Positions 42,539-51,742 are shown, counted from the stretch's first letter. The stretch is DNA of 64,000 nt from CBDDFV01 sp965227335 (GCA_965227335.1 CBDDFV010000001.1:1488001-1552000); one strand, 5' to 3'. Notes: generated by a model from the letters alone, not told the origin. Made by a program: numbers and translations.

Positions 42539-43251
42539 GGTCAGGAAGACGAGCCAGAACGGTCTGTCGGCTCTCCGCTCAATGCGGAACGGCCGCTATC
42601 GAACGGGCCGCTTGGTCTACCTTGAACGCGTGCCGGCGCACGCTGGGGCTGGACCGCTTGTCACTCCCGATTCCGATCGATCAGTGGATTGAGCATCCGC
42701 TTGGGATTGACTTCGAGATCCGAGACCTCTCAGCCATCGGACCAGACATCCTCGGCTTCGCGTCGGTCGAACACCAGGCCATCACTGTGGGCGAAACGCT
42801 TCTCGCGAACGCCGGGCGCTTCCGATTCACCTGTGCGCACGAGCTGGGCCATCTGTTTCTCCACGCGGAGCAAGCTCGAGCGTTTCAGGAGAGCGGCGAG
42901 ACCGTCCTCGCGAGTCGCTCCAAGACGATTGAGCGAGAAGCAGATGCGTTTGCCGCCGCGTTCTTGATGCCTCGCCCGATGCTCGAAGAGTCACTTCGAG
43001 CGATGGCTGCCGAAGCAGGGCTGACGTCGGTGTTCCAGCTTGGCGACGCCAGTTGCTTTTCACCGTGGGACGATGTCATCCTACCGACGCTGAGCGAGCA
43101 GTTTGAGGTCTCTCGCCAGGCTGCCGCCATTCGGTGCGGCAGTCTGAGGTGGTCTGGCAGCCGACCGCTCATGCACCGAGAGGTCAAGGACCGTCTGCTG
43201 CAGAAGCGAGGAAGTGGCCAGGCCGCTTCAACCGGGCCCGGGCTGTTCTGA
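42535..43251 (+). CDS. ImmA/IrrE-family metallopeptidase
   Basis: 238 residues from a GTG at 42535 overlapping the XRE stop. The zinc site is HELGH in RFRFTCAHELGHLFLHAEQA, with a downstream EREADAFAAAFLMP. The family member ImmA cleaves the paired XRE repressor to induce an integrative element after a stress or signal. The ATG-free start and tight overlap fix the pairing. Confidence 0.9.
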   Translation: MRSGRRARTVCRLSAQCGTAAIERAAWSTLNACRRTLGLDRLSLPIPIDQWIEHPLGIDFEIRDLSAIGPDILGFASVEHQAITVGETLLANAGRFRFTCAHELGHLFLHAEQARAFQESGETVLASRSKTIEREADAFAAAFLMPRPMLEESLRAMAAEAGLTSVFQLGDASCFSPWDDVILPTLSEQFEVSRQAAAIRCGSLRWSGSRPLMHREVKDRLLQKRGSGQAASTGPGLF

Positions 43252-43304
43252 CGCCCTCTCTCTATTTCGAATCAATGTTCACAACAATGCGAACGAGATA
43301 ACAC

Positions 43305-43520
43305 ATGCACTACCACACCCCACAAGCCAACGGCGCTCCTCTCCGGCTTCTTCTGACTTCCCGCGAGGCTGCAGAGGCCTTGGCGATCAGTCCCCGCAGC
43401 CTGTGGTCGCTCACGAACTCCGGCGAGTTGCCGTGTGTCCGGATGGGCCGGAGCGTTCGGTACGCCCCCGAAGATCTTCAGGAGTGGATCGATCGCCAGC
43501 GTCAACCCGGGGCGGGCTGA
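43305..43520 (+). CDS. Excisionase-like helix-turn-helix protein
   Basis: 71 residues with a MerR/Xis-like HTH (LLLTSREAAEALAISPRSLW ... RYAPEDLQEWIDRQR). Its stop overlaps the integrase ATG by one base. Typical of planctomycete integrase operons, where this small protein sets excision versus integration. Confidence 0.85.
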   Translation: MHYHTPQANGAPLRLLLTSREAAEALAISPRSLWSLTNSGELPCVRMGRSVRYAPEDLQEWIDRQRQPGAG

Positions 43521-44689
43521 TGGCGAGCATCTCGAACCAGCCCGGCGGACGCCGGACCATCCAGTTTGTTGACCCGCGAGACGGACGGCGACGCAGCATC
43601 CGCCTCGGCAAGGTGACGCGGAAGGTCGCGGAGACCTTCAAGACCCGTGTGGAGTACCTGCTCGCCGCACGAAAGACGGGGCAACCGATCGACTCTGAAA
43701 CAGCCGAGTGGCTCTCCAAGCTGGACGAGGAGTTGATCGACCGCCTGGCAAGTGTCGGCTTGGCCGCATCACGCGGACGAACGACATTGGAGAGGTTCCT
43801 GGAGGACTACGTCAAAGCCCGGTCAGACGTGAAGCCGAGCACCAAGCTGGTCTACGGCCACACGAAGCGCAACCTGGTTCAGTTCTTCGGACCGAGCAAG
43901 CTGCTCCGGGACATCACGCGAGGGGACGCCGATGACTGGCGACTCTGGCTCGCGGAACAACGCCTTGCGGACAACACGGTTCGCCGGCGGAGCGGGATCG
44001 CCAAGCAGTTCTTCAAGGCGGCCGTTCGAAAAGACCTGATCGGCTCGAACCCCTTCGAAGACTTGACGTGTGTTGTCCGCTCGAACCCAGACCGGTTCTA
44101 CTTCGTGACGCGCGAGGAGGCCGATCGCGTCCTCGCAGCCTGCCCAAATGAGGAATGGCGAGCTATCTTCGCGCTTTGCCGGTTCGGCGGGCTTCGATGC
44201 CCCTCCGAAGTGCTGCTTCTTCGATGGGACGCCATCGACTGGGAACGGGGTCGCATGACCATCTTGAGCCCGAAGACCGAGCACCATGTGGACGGGGCTT
44301 CTCGCGAGATCCCCTTGTTCCCCGAGATGCGCGGCGTCTTGAAGGCGGGCGCCGAGAAGCGTGATCCGGCATGCCCCTTTGTGATCGCCCGGTACCGGGA
44401 TTCGACGACAAACTTGCGGACAACCATGATGAAGATCATCCGGCGTGCTGGGCTGGAGCCCTGGCCCAAGCTGTTCCAGAATCTCCGGTCCACCCGCGAG
44501 ACGGAACTCGCTGACCAGTACCCGCTGCAGGTCGTCTGCGCGTGGATCGGCAACTCCCAGGCGGTGGCCGCCCGCCACTACTTGCAGGTCACGGACGCCC
44601 ACTTCGACGCCGCTGCGAGCAGCGACAAAGCGGTGCAGAATCCGGTGCAGTATGGGGCGGTTTCGGCTCGCACGCAGTCGCACCGCTAA
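43520..44689 (+). CDS. Tyrosine recombinase (integrase), planctomycete type
   Basis: 389 residues from the ATG at 43520. The N-terminal domain starts GGRRTIQFVDPRDGRRRSIR; the core-binding region is ~95-190. Catalytic motifs: Arg in RFGGLRCPSEVLLLRW, NLRSTRETEL in place of the usual HxLR box, and the Tyr nucleophile in AARHYLQV. The N-for-H change is characteristic of the planctomycete subfamily. The gene ends about 80 bases from tRNA-Val(CAC), the likely integration target. Together with the excisionase and XRE/ImmA pair this is a complete integration-control set. Confidence 0.92.
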   Translation: MASISNQPGGRRTIQFVDPRDGRRRSIRLGKVTRKVAETFKTRVEYLLAARKTGQPIDSETAEWLSKLDEELIDRLASVGLAASRGRTTLERFLEDYVKARSDVKPSTKLVYGHTKRNLVQFFGPSKLLRDITRGDADDWRLWLAEQRLADNTVRRRSGIAKQFFKAAVRKDLIGSNPFEDLTCVVRSNPDRFYFVTREEADRVLAACPNEEWRAIFALCRFGGLRCPSEVLLLRWDAIDWERGRMTILSPKTEHHVDGASREIPLFPEMRGVLKAGAEKRDPACPFVIARYRDSTTNLRTTMMKIIRRAGLEPWPKLFQNLRSTRETELADQYPLQVVCAWIGNSQAVAARHYLQVTDAHFDAAASSDKAVQNPVQYGAVSARTQSHR

Positions 44690-44705
44690 ACGGCCAAAAA
44701 CGCAA

Positions 44706-44726
44706 AACCCGCTGTTGCAGCGGGTT
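44706..44726 (-). terminator. Terminator for tRNA-Val
   Basis: AACCCGCTG pairs with CAGCGGGTT around a 3-base loop. On the minus strand it is followed by TTTTGCGTTTTT, a good rho-independent shape just downstream of the tRNA. Confidence 0.7.
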
Positions 44727-44769
44727 GCGGTTTCGTGCCTTGCGGTGCTTGGCCCGAAAAAGGGTGTAA

Positions 44770-44843
44770 TGGGCGATGGGGGACTCGAACCCTCGACCTT
44801 GCGGGTGTGATCCGCACGCTCTAGCCAACTGAGCTAATCGCCC
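44770..44843 (-). tRNA. tRNA-Val(CAC)
   Basis: Reads on the minus strand as acceptor GGGCGAT/ATCGCCC (7 perfect pairs), D arm GCTC...GAGC, anticodon stem TGCGG/CCGCA with loop ATCACAC (anticodon CAC), variable AGGTC, and T arm GAGGG-TTCGAGT-CCCCC with one A-C mismatch. CCA is not encoded. The 3' end faces the integrase gene, so it is the probable attachment site. Anticodon CAC decodes GTG (Val). Confidence 0.85.
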
Positions 44844-45131
44844 TCAGTGAATCGCGGAGTATATCGGGCTCTCCGGATGTCGACCACCCCCGGATCGCGC
44901 GGGATATCGGGCGGTCTCCACCGGGGCGGGGGGCGTCTCAAGGTCCGCTTCAGTTATGGCACGTGAAAATCGGGAGGTTGTTCACATCGCGCGGCCGGAC
45001 CGTCGGTCGTCCGGCCCGGACCTCGTCCCTCCGGGTCAGATCCGGGGCCGGACCGCCGATCTCGATGAAGCTCGGACGCCTCGCGACCCGCCGGTCCCGA
45101 TCACGAGCCCAACCGAGGGAGGGATCCCAGC

Positions 45132-45923
45132 ATGGCCATCAATCCTCTGAATCCGTCGTTCAACGCGCCGCTCCAGCGCACGCTGGCTCAGACCCAGGCG
45201 AACGCCTTGAACTCGCTGACCAAACTCGCCACCGGCGACGCCCTGACGCGGCCGTCCGAGAACCCGGCCGCGTTCATCACGTCGGAACAACTGCGGAGCG
45301 CCCTCGCGTCCATTGAGGCCGAAGGTCGGACCCTCCAGCGTCAGCAGTCGGTGGTCGCCACCGCCGACGGAGCGCTCGGGGAGGTCAGTTCGCTCCTGAG
45401 CGACGCCCGCGCCCTCGCGGTCGCGAACGCCAACACCGGCGGCCTCTCGCAGGCGGAGATCGACGCCAACAACCTCGAACTCAGCTCGATCATGTCGAGC
45501 ATCAACCAGATCGCGGGCGGGGCCGAGTTCAACGGACAGGCGCTCTTCGACGGTGAACTGACGCTGGAGTCGGGCGATGTGGCCGTCGATGTCGACGCGG
45601 TCTCCACCTCGGCGCTGGGACTCGAGGACCTCGTCAACCTCTCGCCCGAAGACGCCGTCGCCGCGCTCGACGCCGCGCAGTCGCAGATCTTCGCGCTGCG
45701 GGGCGAACTCGGGGCGTACGAATCGAACACGATCGACAGCCAGCTCAGCGCGCTGCAGGTCAGCTTCGAGAACGTCGCCGCCGCGAACTCGCTGATCCGC
45801 GACACGGACTTCGCGGCGGAGACCTCGAATCTCGCCCGCTTCCAGACGCTGGAGCGAGCCGGCATCCTCGCCCTCAAGCTCTCGAACTCGTCGGCGGACA
45901 AGGTGCTGCGTCTGATCAGCTGA
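45132..45923 (+). CDS. Short flagellin (D0/D1 only)
   Basis: 263 residues. N-terminal flagellin pattern LAQTQANALNSLTKLATGDA ... RPSENPAAFITSEQLRSAL and C-terminal pattern ANSLIRDTDFAAETSNLARF...QTLERAGILALKLSNSS. The variable D2/D3 insert of the flagellins at 57284 and 59197 is absent. It stands alone on the plus strand, far from the other flagellar genes. GAGGGAGGG precedes the ATG at 45132. It might be a minor filament protein or a filament-junction variant. No sigma-28 promoter was found upstream. Confidence 0.85.
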   Translation: MAINPLNPSFNAPLQRTLAQTQANALNSLTKLATGDALTRPSENPAAFITSEQLRSALASIEAEGRTLQRQQSVVATADGALGEVSSLLSDARALAVANANTGGLSQAEIDANNLELSSIMSSINQIAGGAEFNGQALFDGELTLESGDVAVDVDAVSTSALGLEDLVNLSPEDAVAALDAAQSQIFALRGELGAYESNTIDSQLSALQVSFENVAAANSLIRDTDFAAETSNLARFQTLERAGILALKLSNSSADKVLRLIS

Positions 45924-46250
45924 TCCCAGCGTCTCTCCGGAGACGTCACGCCGCCGTCGCGGCCTCCACCGGGGCGAGCGACAGAACGGACCTTCGGGTC
46001 CGGAGATGTCGAACGGCGCCAGGCGTCGGCTCACGAACGACGCGGTCATCCGTGGTCGGATGTCGCCCGCGCCGTTGACGATTGGTTCGAAGACGGTCGG
46101 GACGCTGATCGCGATCGGAGCGCCTTCCATTGGACGTGGATTCCGGAGACCCCTCCGCATCGAGCATGCTGATGCGGCGCGCGGAGGCGTCAAGGTCCGC
46201 CTCGCCGGCCCGCTCCTCCGGAGCGACGAGAACCAGACTAGAATCGGGCG
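45924..46250. other. Intergenic stretch with no supported gene
   Basis: About 327 bases between the short flagellin and ruvB. A TAGAAT -10-like hexamer (46239-46244) sits 6 bases before the ruvB ATG, but no good -35 was found at the right distance. Confidence 0.5.
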
Positions 46251-47306
46251 ATGGCTCGCGAACGCGTCGTATCTCCCGAAGCGCAGGAACTGGATGAACC
46301 GTCCGGCGGTCACGGGGCCGGGACGGGGGTCGGGAATCCGCTGCGTCCGACGACGCTGGATGCGTACGTCGGGCAGACCGAGGTGGTCGAGAAGCTGAGC
46401 GTGGCGCTCGAGGCCGCGCGTGGTCGCGACGAGCCGCTCGAGCATCTTCTGCTCCACGGGCCGCCCGGGCTGGGGAAGACGAGCCTGGCGAATGTCATTG
46501 CGACGGAGCTCGGGACGCGGCTGCACGTGGCGTCGGGTCCGAATCTGACGAAGGCGTTCAACCTGATCGGCACGTTGAAGAAGCTGGCCCCGGGGGACGT
46601 GTTGTTCATTGACGAGATTCACCGGCTGCCGGCTGCGGTGGAGGAGTATCTCTACCCGGCGATGGAGGATTACCAGATCGACTTCACGGTCGATTCGGGG
46701 TTGTCGGCGAAGCTGGTCGCGTTGCGGGTGAATCCGTTCACGCTGATCGGGGCGACGACGCGGGCGGGGTTGCTGACGGGTCCGATGCGGAGTCGCTTCG
46801 GGTTATCGCTGCACTTCCGGTTCTATCCGGAGTCGGAGCTGCTGGAGATCCTGCGGCGAAGCGTCCGGACGCTGGGGATGGAGTCGTTGGATGAGGACGC
46901 CCTGGCGGCGATCGCGAGCCGGAGTCGGGGGACTCCCCGCGTCACGAATCGGTTGCTGCGTCGGGTGCGGGACTTCGCGCAGGTTCGGGCGTCGGGTCGG
47001 ATCGACGCGTCGGTGGTGGCGGATGCGATGGCGCTGGAGGGCGTCGATGAACTCGGGCTGGACGCCCTGGACCGGCGGTATCTGGCGACGCTGGCGGAGA
47101 CCTACGGCGGGGGGCCGGCGGGTCTGGAGGCGATCGCGGCGACGTTGGGCGAGGATGCCGGGACGCTGGAGGATGTCGTGGAGCCGTATCTGCTGCAGAT
47201 CGGCTTTGTGACGCGGACGCGTCAGGGGCGACGGCTGACGGACGCGGCCCGGGCCCGGGCGGGGTCGCCGCGGACGGGGGCTGACGGCGGCCTGTGGGCG
47301 AAGTGA
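46251..47306 (+). CDS. ruvB: RuvB Holliday-junction branch-migration helicase
   Basis: 351 residues. AAA+ motifs: Walker A GPPGLGKT at 70-77, Walker B LFIDEIHRLP, sensor 1 IGATTRAG, arginine finger region MRSRFG, and the family C-terminal winged helix ending GFVTRTRQGRRLT. RuvB forms a hexamer that, with RuvA, drives branch migration in recombination repair. ruvA and ruvC are not adjacent. No Shine-Dalgarno precedes the ATG, so the mRNA may be leaderless. Confidence 0.96.
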   Translation: MARERVVSPEAQELDEPSGGHGAGTGVGNPLRPTTLDAYVGQTEVVEKLSVALEAARGRDEPLEHLLLHGPPGLGKTSLANVIATELGTRLHVASGPNLTKAFNLIGTLKKLAPGDVLFIDEIHRLPAAVEEYLYPAMEDYQIDFTVDSGLSAKLVALRVNPFTLIGATTRAGLLTGPMRSRFGLSLHFRFYPESELLEILRRSVRTLGMESLDEDALAAIASRSRGTPRVTNRLLRRVRDFAQVRASGRIDASVVADAMALEGVDELGLDALDRRYLATLAETYGGGPAGLEAIAATLGEDAGTLEDVVEPYLLQIGFVTRTRQGRRLTDAARARAGSPRTGADGGLWAK

Positions 47307-47539
47307 CGGGAGCGGGGCCGCAAACAGACCTGTCCGTGTCAGTCCGGGGCGGCTAATTCCGGGTTGGCGGGCGGCTCGGCCCGAGATTTCGGGGGTTGCC
47401 GGTGTTATTTGCGTCCGCAGGGGTCGATGGACCGTATATACTTTGTGACTCGCAACGGGTTGCGCACGTTGAGGCGCGTGCGTCATTTCTTTCCCGGTTG
47501 CGTATCCAACCCCCCAACTCACCTTCGAAAGGTTGGTGT

Positions 47540-48655
47540 ATGCGTATGAAGACCAGAAAGGGCTTCACCATCATCGAGCTGCTCGTGGTCGTTTCGATCA
47601 TCGCGCTGCTCATCGGTATTCTGCTGCCCGCGGTCGGTAAGGCCCGCGACTCCGCGAAGCGGACGCAGTCGGAATCGAATCTCCGCCAGCTTGGCGTCGC
47701 CCACGCGACCTATGCGTCCGAGTGGCAGGATCGTCAGTTCACCCTCGTCCGCGACGACCTCTCGGCGTATGGCACGGATGTCGGCGACTACAACGCCGGC
47801 GCCAACACCGAGCACCCGCCGGTTCTCCTCGGCTGGGCCGAAGGCGGCCTCTGGGGCTACTGGATGGACGGCGCCTTCCCGGGCAACTACCACCTGGTCG
47901 AGCCGATCAACTTCACGCAGCCGCTGGTTCGCCTCGGCTCGTGGCGCATCCCGAACGCGCGTCAGTTCAACCAGTACGTGACCGGCAAGTTCTATGACTC
48001 TGTCTGGTACGCGCCGAAGGACGAAGCGGTCGTCGAGCTGATTGACGCCGCCCAGGAGCACCCGGGCGAGTTCAACCCGTCGGTCGGCGGCGGCACCGTG
48101 TTCTGGAGCAGCTACTGCACCTCGCCCGCGTCGATGTTCTCCCCGGACGTCTTCGCGAACCCGAACCGCAACCCCAACGGCGAAGACTGGCAGAGCCCGT
48201 TCGACCTGGTGGGCGCCTTCCGATCGCCCGGCTATTCGCAGGCCGTGTTCCCGGACCTGAAGACGCACATGCTCGAGCATCACTGGCTTCAGAACAACCG
48301 TGGCGCGTACTGCAACCCGTGCTTCAACAACAACGGCGACTACGAAGGCTGCGAGCCGTACTACTTCAACCACGGCTACGAGTCGACGCCGGTGACCCTC
48401 TTCTATGATGGTCACGTCCGCATGCTCGGTGTGCGTGAAGCGATGAGCGCCGACGAGCGTCAGTGGAACCAGACCGGCGCCTCGAGCGGCGCCCAGCACG
48501 GCCTCTGGTCGCGCGACACCCCGTTCGGCGGCGACCCGCCCGGCGGCGCCGGCACCGGCGGTTACCTCATCGACTGCGCGTACGACTGGTCGAACACCAG
48601 CTTCCACGTGCTGACGACCGACGGCATCCGCGGCCGCGACACCATCAACGAGTAA
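47540..48655 (+). CDS. Type II pseudopilin-like protein, tandem copy 1
   Basis: 371 residues from the ATG at 47540 (GAAAGG 7 nt upstream). Class III-type signal: after the short leader MRMKTRKG the mature protein begins FTIIELLVVVSIIALLIGIL with Glu5, the substrate of a prepilin peptidase. The rest is a large soluble domain related to the DUF1559 pseudopilin-like family, rich in aromatic residues, with CNPCFNNNGDYEGCEPYYFN and an H-X11-DGHV segment near the end. Four near-identical copies follow in tandem. Probably a minor pilin or type II secretion pseudopilin; partner genes are not here. Confidence 0.88.
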   Translation: MRMKTRKGFTIIELLVVVSIIALLIGILLPAVGKARDSAKRTQSESNLRQLGVAHATYASEWQDRQFTLVRDDLSAYGTDVGDYNAGANTEHPPVLLGWAEGGLWGYWMDGAFPGNYHLVEPINFTQPLVRLGSWRIPNARQFNQYVTGKFYDSVWYAPKDEAVVELIDAAQEHPGEFNPSVGGGTVFWSSYCTSPASMFSPDVFANPNRNPNGEDWQSPFDLVGAFRSPGYSQAVFPDLKTHMLEHHWLQNNRGAYCNPCFNNNGDYEGCEPYYFNHGYESTPVTLFYDGHVRMLGVREAMSADERQWNQTGASSGAQHGLWSRDTPFGGDPPGGAGTGGYLIDCAYDWSNTSFHVLTTDGIRGRDTINE

Positions 48656-48705
48656 GGCGCATGCCTGACGGGACTCCTCGCGAGTCCTGCTCCTGATGCA
48701 ATGAC

Positions 48706-48741
48706 ACAGGGACCGTCCTTCGGGACGGTCCCTGTTGTTGT
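48706..48741 (+). terminator. UUCG hairpin terminator of pseudopilin copy 1
   Basis: ACAGGGACCGTCC (48706-48718) pairs with GGACGGTCCCTGT (48723-48735) around a TTCG tetraloop, followed by TGTTGTG. Confidence 0.75.
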
Positions 48742-49008
48742 GTGCGGATCGACGAGGCGCCGTCACCCTGGCCGGACCGGACCCCCGGAGGCTGGGTTCC
48801 CGCCCCCGAAGCGGGCGACGGCCCCGGCGGCCGGCTGTTGTGGAAACATGAAAGTGCTCGCCTTCCGGGAGGTTCTGAGGTATTGTCAGGGCATCAGGCC
48901 CGGCCCCACCGGAGGGCCCATATCTCTGACGCCCCATACGGGCGCGGCTTCCCCCCATGTCTGCCGGCCCGTCGTCGTCAAAACCCGATGTTGTCCTGGA
49001 GAATTGTC

Positions 49009-50124
49009 ATGCGCCCCATGACCGGTTCCCGCATCCGCGGCTTCACCATCATTGAGCTGCTGGTGGTCGTCTCGATCATCGCGTTGCTCATCGGGATTCT
49101 GCTGCCCGCGGTCGGCAAGGCTCGCGATTCCGCCAAGCGCACGCAGTCGGAGTCGAATCTCCGTCAGCTCGGCGTCGCCCACGCGACGTACGCGGCGGAG
49201 TGGCAGGATCGTCAGTTCACGCTCGTGCGCGACGACCTCGCCGCGTACGGCACCGATGTCGGCGACTACAACGCCGGCGCCAACACCGAGCACCCGCCGA
49301 TTCTCGTCGGCTGGGCCGAAGGCGGCCTCTGGGGCTACTGGATGGACGGCCAGTTCCCGGGCAACTACCACCTCGTGGAGCCGATCAACTTCACGCAGCC
49401 GCTGGTTCGCCTCGGCTCGTGGCGGATCCCGAACGCCCGTCAGTTCAGCCAGTACGTGAACGGCCGCGTCTACGATCCGGTCTGGTTCGCCCCGAAGGAT
49501 GAGGCCGTTCTCGAGATCGTCGAGCCCGCCCAGCAGCATCCGGGCGAGTATGACGGCAGCGGCACCCTCTACTGGAGCAGCTACTGCACGTCGCCCGCGT
49601 CGATGTTCTCTCCCGACGTGCACGCGAATCCGAACCGCAACCCCAACGGCGAAGACTGGCAGAATCCGTTCGACCTCGTCGGTTCGTTCAAGTCGCCCGG
49701 CTATTCGCAGGCGGTGTTCCCGGATCTGAAGACGCACATGCTCGAGCATCACTGGCTTCAGAACAACCGCGGCGCGTACTGCAATCCGTGCTTCAACAAC
49801 AACGGCGATTACCAGGGGTGCGAGCCGTACTACTTCAACCACGGCTACGAGTCGACGCCGGTGACGCTGTTCTACGACGGTCACGTCCGCATGCTCGGCG
49901 TGCGGGAAGCGATGAGCGCCGATGAGCGTCACTACAACCAGACCGGCGCCTCGAGCGGCGCGCAGTACGGCCTCTGGTCGCGCGACACCCCGTTCGGCGG
50001 CGACCCGCCCGGCGGCGCCGGCACCGGCGGCTACCTCATCGACTGTGCGTACGACTGGTCGAACACCAGCTTCCACGTGCTGACGGTGGACGGCATTCGC
50101 GGTCGCGACACCATCAACGAGTAA
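49009..50124 (+). CDS. Type II pseudopilin-like protein, tandem copy 2
   Basis: 371 residues from the ATG at 49009. Leader MRPMTGSRIRG then FTIIELLVVVSIIALLIGIL. Very close to copy 1 throughout, except in the window near residues 165-195 (EPAQQHPGEYDGSGTLYW here) and a few substitutions such as Phe for Tyr in VWFAPKDEAVLEI. It has the same C-terminal CNPCFNNNGDY and DGHVRMLGV. Its own promoter region and terminator imply independent expression from copy 1. Confidence 0.88.
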   Translation: MRPMTGSRIRGFTIIELLVVVSIIALLIGILLPAVGKARDSAKRTQSESNLRQLGVAHATYAAEWQDRQFTLVRDDLAAYGTDVGDYNAGANTEHPPILVGWAEGGLWGYWMDGQFPGNYHLVEPINFTQPLVRLGSWRIPNARQFSQYVNGRVYDPVWFAPKDEAVLEIVEPAQQHPGEYDGSGTLYWSSYCTSPASMFSPDVHANPNRNPNGEDWQNPFDLVGSFKSPGYSQAVFPDLKTHMLEHHWLQNNRGAYCNPCFNNNGDYQGCEPYYFNHGYESTPVTLFYDGHVRMLGVREAMSADERHYNQTGASSGAQYGLWSRDTPFGGDPPGGAGTGGYLIDCAYDWSNTSFHVLTVDGIRGRDTINE

Positions 50125-50194
50125 ACCTCGACCCGAAACGCCCGCCAGTGGAATCGTGCGGTTCCGGCAGCCGGGCGGACCGAATGAATCGAAG

Positions 50195-50227
50195 CACCCC
50201 GATCCTTCGCGGATCGGGGTGTTTTTT
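50195..50227 (+). terminator. Terminator of pseudopilin copy 2
   Basis: CACCCCGATCC pairs with GGATCGGGGTG (11 bp, 5-base loop), followed by TTTTTT. Confidence 0.85.
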
Positions 50228-50295
50228 GGCAACCGGTCTCCGGTCTGAATAGTATGGTCGAGTAACCGGGTGTGTAGATCTCTGAGTGTGTGGAC

Positions 50296-50340
50296 TCATG
50301 TTCTGCCGGCGGGTCCTGGACCCGGCGCGTCGTTTCATGT
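50296..50340 (+). repeat. Leader element shared by pseudopilin copies 3 and 4 (copy 3)
   Basis: A block reading CATGTTCTGCCGGCGGG...ACCCGGCGCG...TTCATGTC closely matches the block at 51646-51690. It lies ~55-100 bases before the start codon and could be a structured 5' leader. Confidence 0.45.
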
Positions 50341-50393
50341 CATGCGCGCCGGCCCCGCCGCGTTCCTGTGCCCGTGCCCCCGGAGACCCTGGA

Positions 50394-51503
50394 ATGCAAC
50401 GACATCGAGGTTTCACCATCATCGAGCTGCTCGTGGTCGTGTCGATCATCGCGCTGCTCATCGGAATTCTGCTGCCCGCGGTCGGCAAGGCTCGCGACTC
50501 CGCGAAGCGGACGCAGTCGGAATCGAATCTCCGCCAGCTCGGCGTCGCCCACGCGACCTACGCGTCCGAGTGGCAGGATCGTCAGTTCACGCTCGTCCGC
50601 GACGATCTCGCGGCGTACGGCACGGACATCGGCGACTACAACAACGGCGCCAGCACCGAGCACCCGCCGATCCTGCTCGGCTGGACCGAGGGCGGCATGT
50701 GGGGCTACTGGATGGACGGCTCCTTCCCCGGCAACTACCACCTCGCCGAACCCATCAACTTCACGCAGCCGCTCGTCCGACTTGGATCGTGGCGGATCCC
50801 GAACGCGCGGCAGTTCAACCAGTACGTCTCGGGCCGCTTCTACGACAACGTCTGGTATGCGCCGAAGGATGAGGCGGTGATCGAACTCGTCGAGGCCGCC
50901 CAGGAGCATCCGGGCGAGTTCAACCCGTCGGCCGGCGACGGCAACGTGTTCTGGAGCAGCTACTGCACCTCGCCCGCGTCGATGTTCTCCCCGGACGTCT
51001 TCGCGAACCCGAACCGCAACCCCGACGGGGAGGACTGGCAGAACCCGTTCGACCTCGTGGGCGCCTTCCGGTCGCCGGGGTATTCGCAGGCGGTGTTCCC
51101 GGACCTGAAGACGCACATGCTCGAGCACCACTGGCTGCAGAACAACCGCGGCGCGTACTGCAACCCGTGCTTCAACAACAACGGCGACTACGACGGCTGC
51201 GAACCGTACTACTTCAATCACGGCTACGAGTCGACGCCGGTCACGCTGTTCTACGACGGTCACGTCCGCATGCTGGGCGTGCGGGAGGCCATGAGCGCCG
51301 ACGAGCGGAACTGGAACCAGACCGGGAACTCGAGCGGCGCGCAGTACGGCCTCTGGTCGCGCGACACCCCGTTCGGCGGCGATCCGCCCGGCGACAACGG
51401 GACCGGCGGCTACCTCATCGACTGCGCGTACGACTGGTCGAACACCAGCTTCCACGTGCTGACGACGGACGGCATCCGCGGCCGCGATACGATCAACGAG
51501 TGA
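50394..51503 (+). CDS. Type II pseudopilin-like protein, tandem copy 3
   Basis: 369 residues from the ATG at 50394. Short leader MQRHRG then FTIIELLVVVSIIALLIGIL. It matches copies 1 and 4 most closely; differing positions cluster near 165-195 (EAAQEHPGEFNPSAGDGNVF) and around the C-terminal GDPPGDNGTGGY. Preceded by a promoter-like TTGGCA-18-TAGTAT and followed by a strong terminator. Confidence 0.88.
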   Translation: MQRHRGFTIIELLVVVSIIALLIGILLPAVGKARDSAKRTQSESNLRQLGVAHATYASEWQDRQFTLVRDDLAAYGTDIGDYNNGASTEHPPILLGWTEGGMWGYWMDGSFPGNYHLAEPINFTQPLVRLGSWRIPNARQFNQYVSGRFYDNVWYAPKDEAVIELVEAAQEHPGEFNPSAGDGNVFWSSYCTSPASMFSPDVFANPNRNPDGEDWQNPFDLVGAFRSPGYSQAVFPDLKTHMLEHHWLQNNRGAYCNPCFNNNGDYDGCEPYYFNHGYESTPVTLFYDGHVRMLGVREAMSADERNWNQTGNSSGAQYGLWSRDTPFGGDPPGDNGTGGYLIDCAYDWSNTSFHVLTTDGIRGRDTINE

Positions 51504-51551
51504 CGGCCCCGCTCCGGTCCGGGCGTCCCGTGTCCGGCCGCCGGTCCGAAC

Positions 51552-51585
51552 GGCCCCGATCCCCGCGGTGGGATCGGGGCCTTTT
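51552..51585 (+). terminator. Terminator of pseudopilin copy 3
   Basis: GGCCCCGATCCC pairs with GGGATCGGGGCC (12 bp, 6-base loop), followed by TTTT. Confidence 0.85.
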
Positions 51586-51645
51586 CCGTGTCGGGCCGGG
51601 TTTTTCTCATTGCCGTGGAACCGGGGGATGTGCTACGGTGAGGCC

Positions 51646-51690
51646 ACATATCTTCTGCCGGCGGACCCCACCCGGCGCGACCATCATGTC
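51646..51690 (+). repeat. Leader element shared by pseudopilin copies 3 and 4 (copy 4)
   Basis: Reads CATATCTTCTGCCGGCGGACCCCACCCGGCGCG...CATCATGTC, matching the copy-3 block with few changes and a 3-4 base gap. It sits ~53-97 bases before the ATG at 51743. Confidence 0.45.
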
Positions 51691-51742
51691 CTGACGCGTC
51701 GACCGCCAACAATCTGATGTTGTGTCTCCCGAGGAGTTTCTC

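Noticed and set aside
44706..44726. Hairpin considered as terminator of the integrase
   Set aside because: The T-run is on the minus strand, so it fits the tRNA-Val transcript better than the plus-strand integrase.
45050..45062. GCCGAT-like sigma-28 -10 before the short flagellin
   Set aside because: There is no matching -35 and the match stops after six bases.
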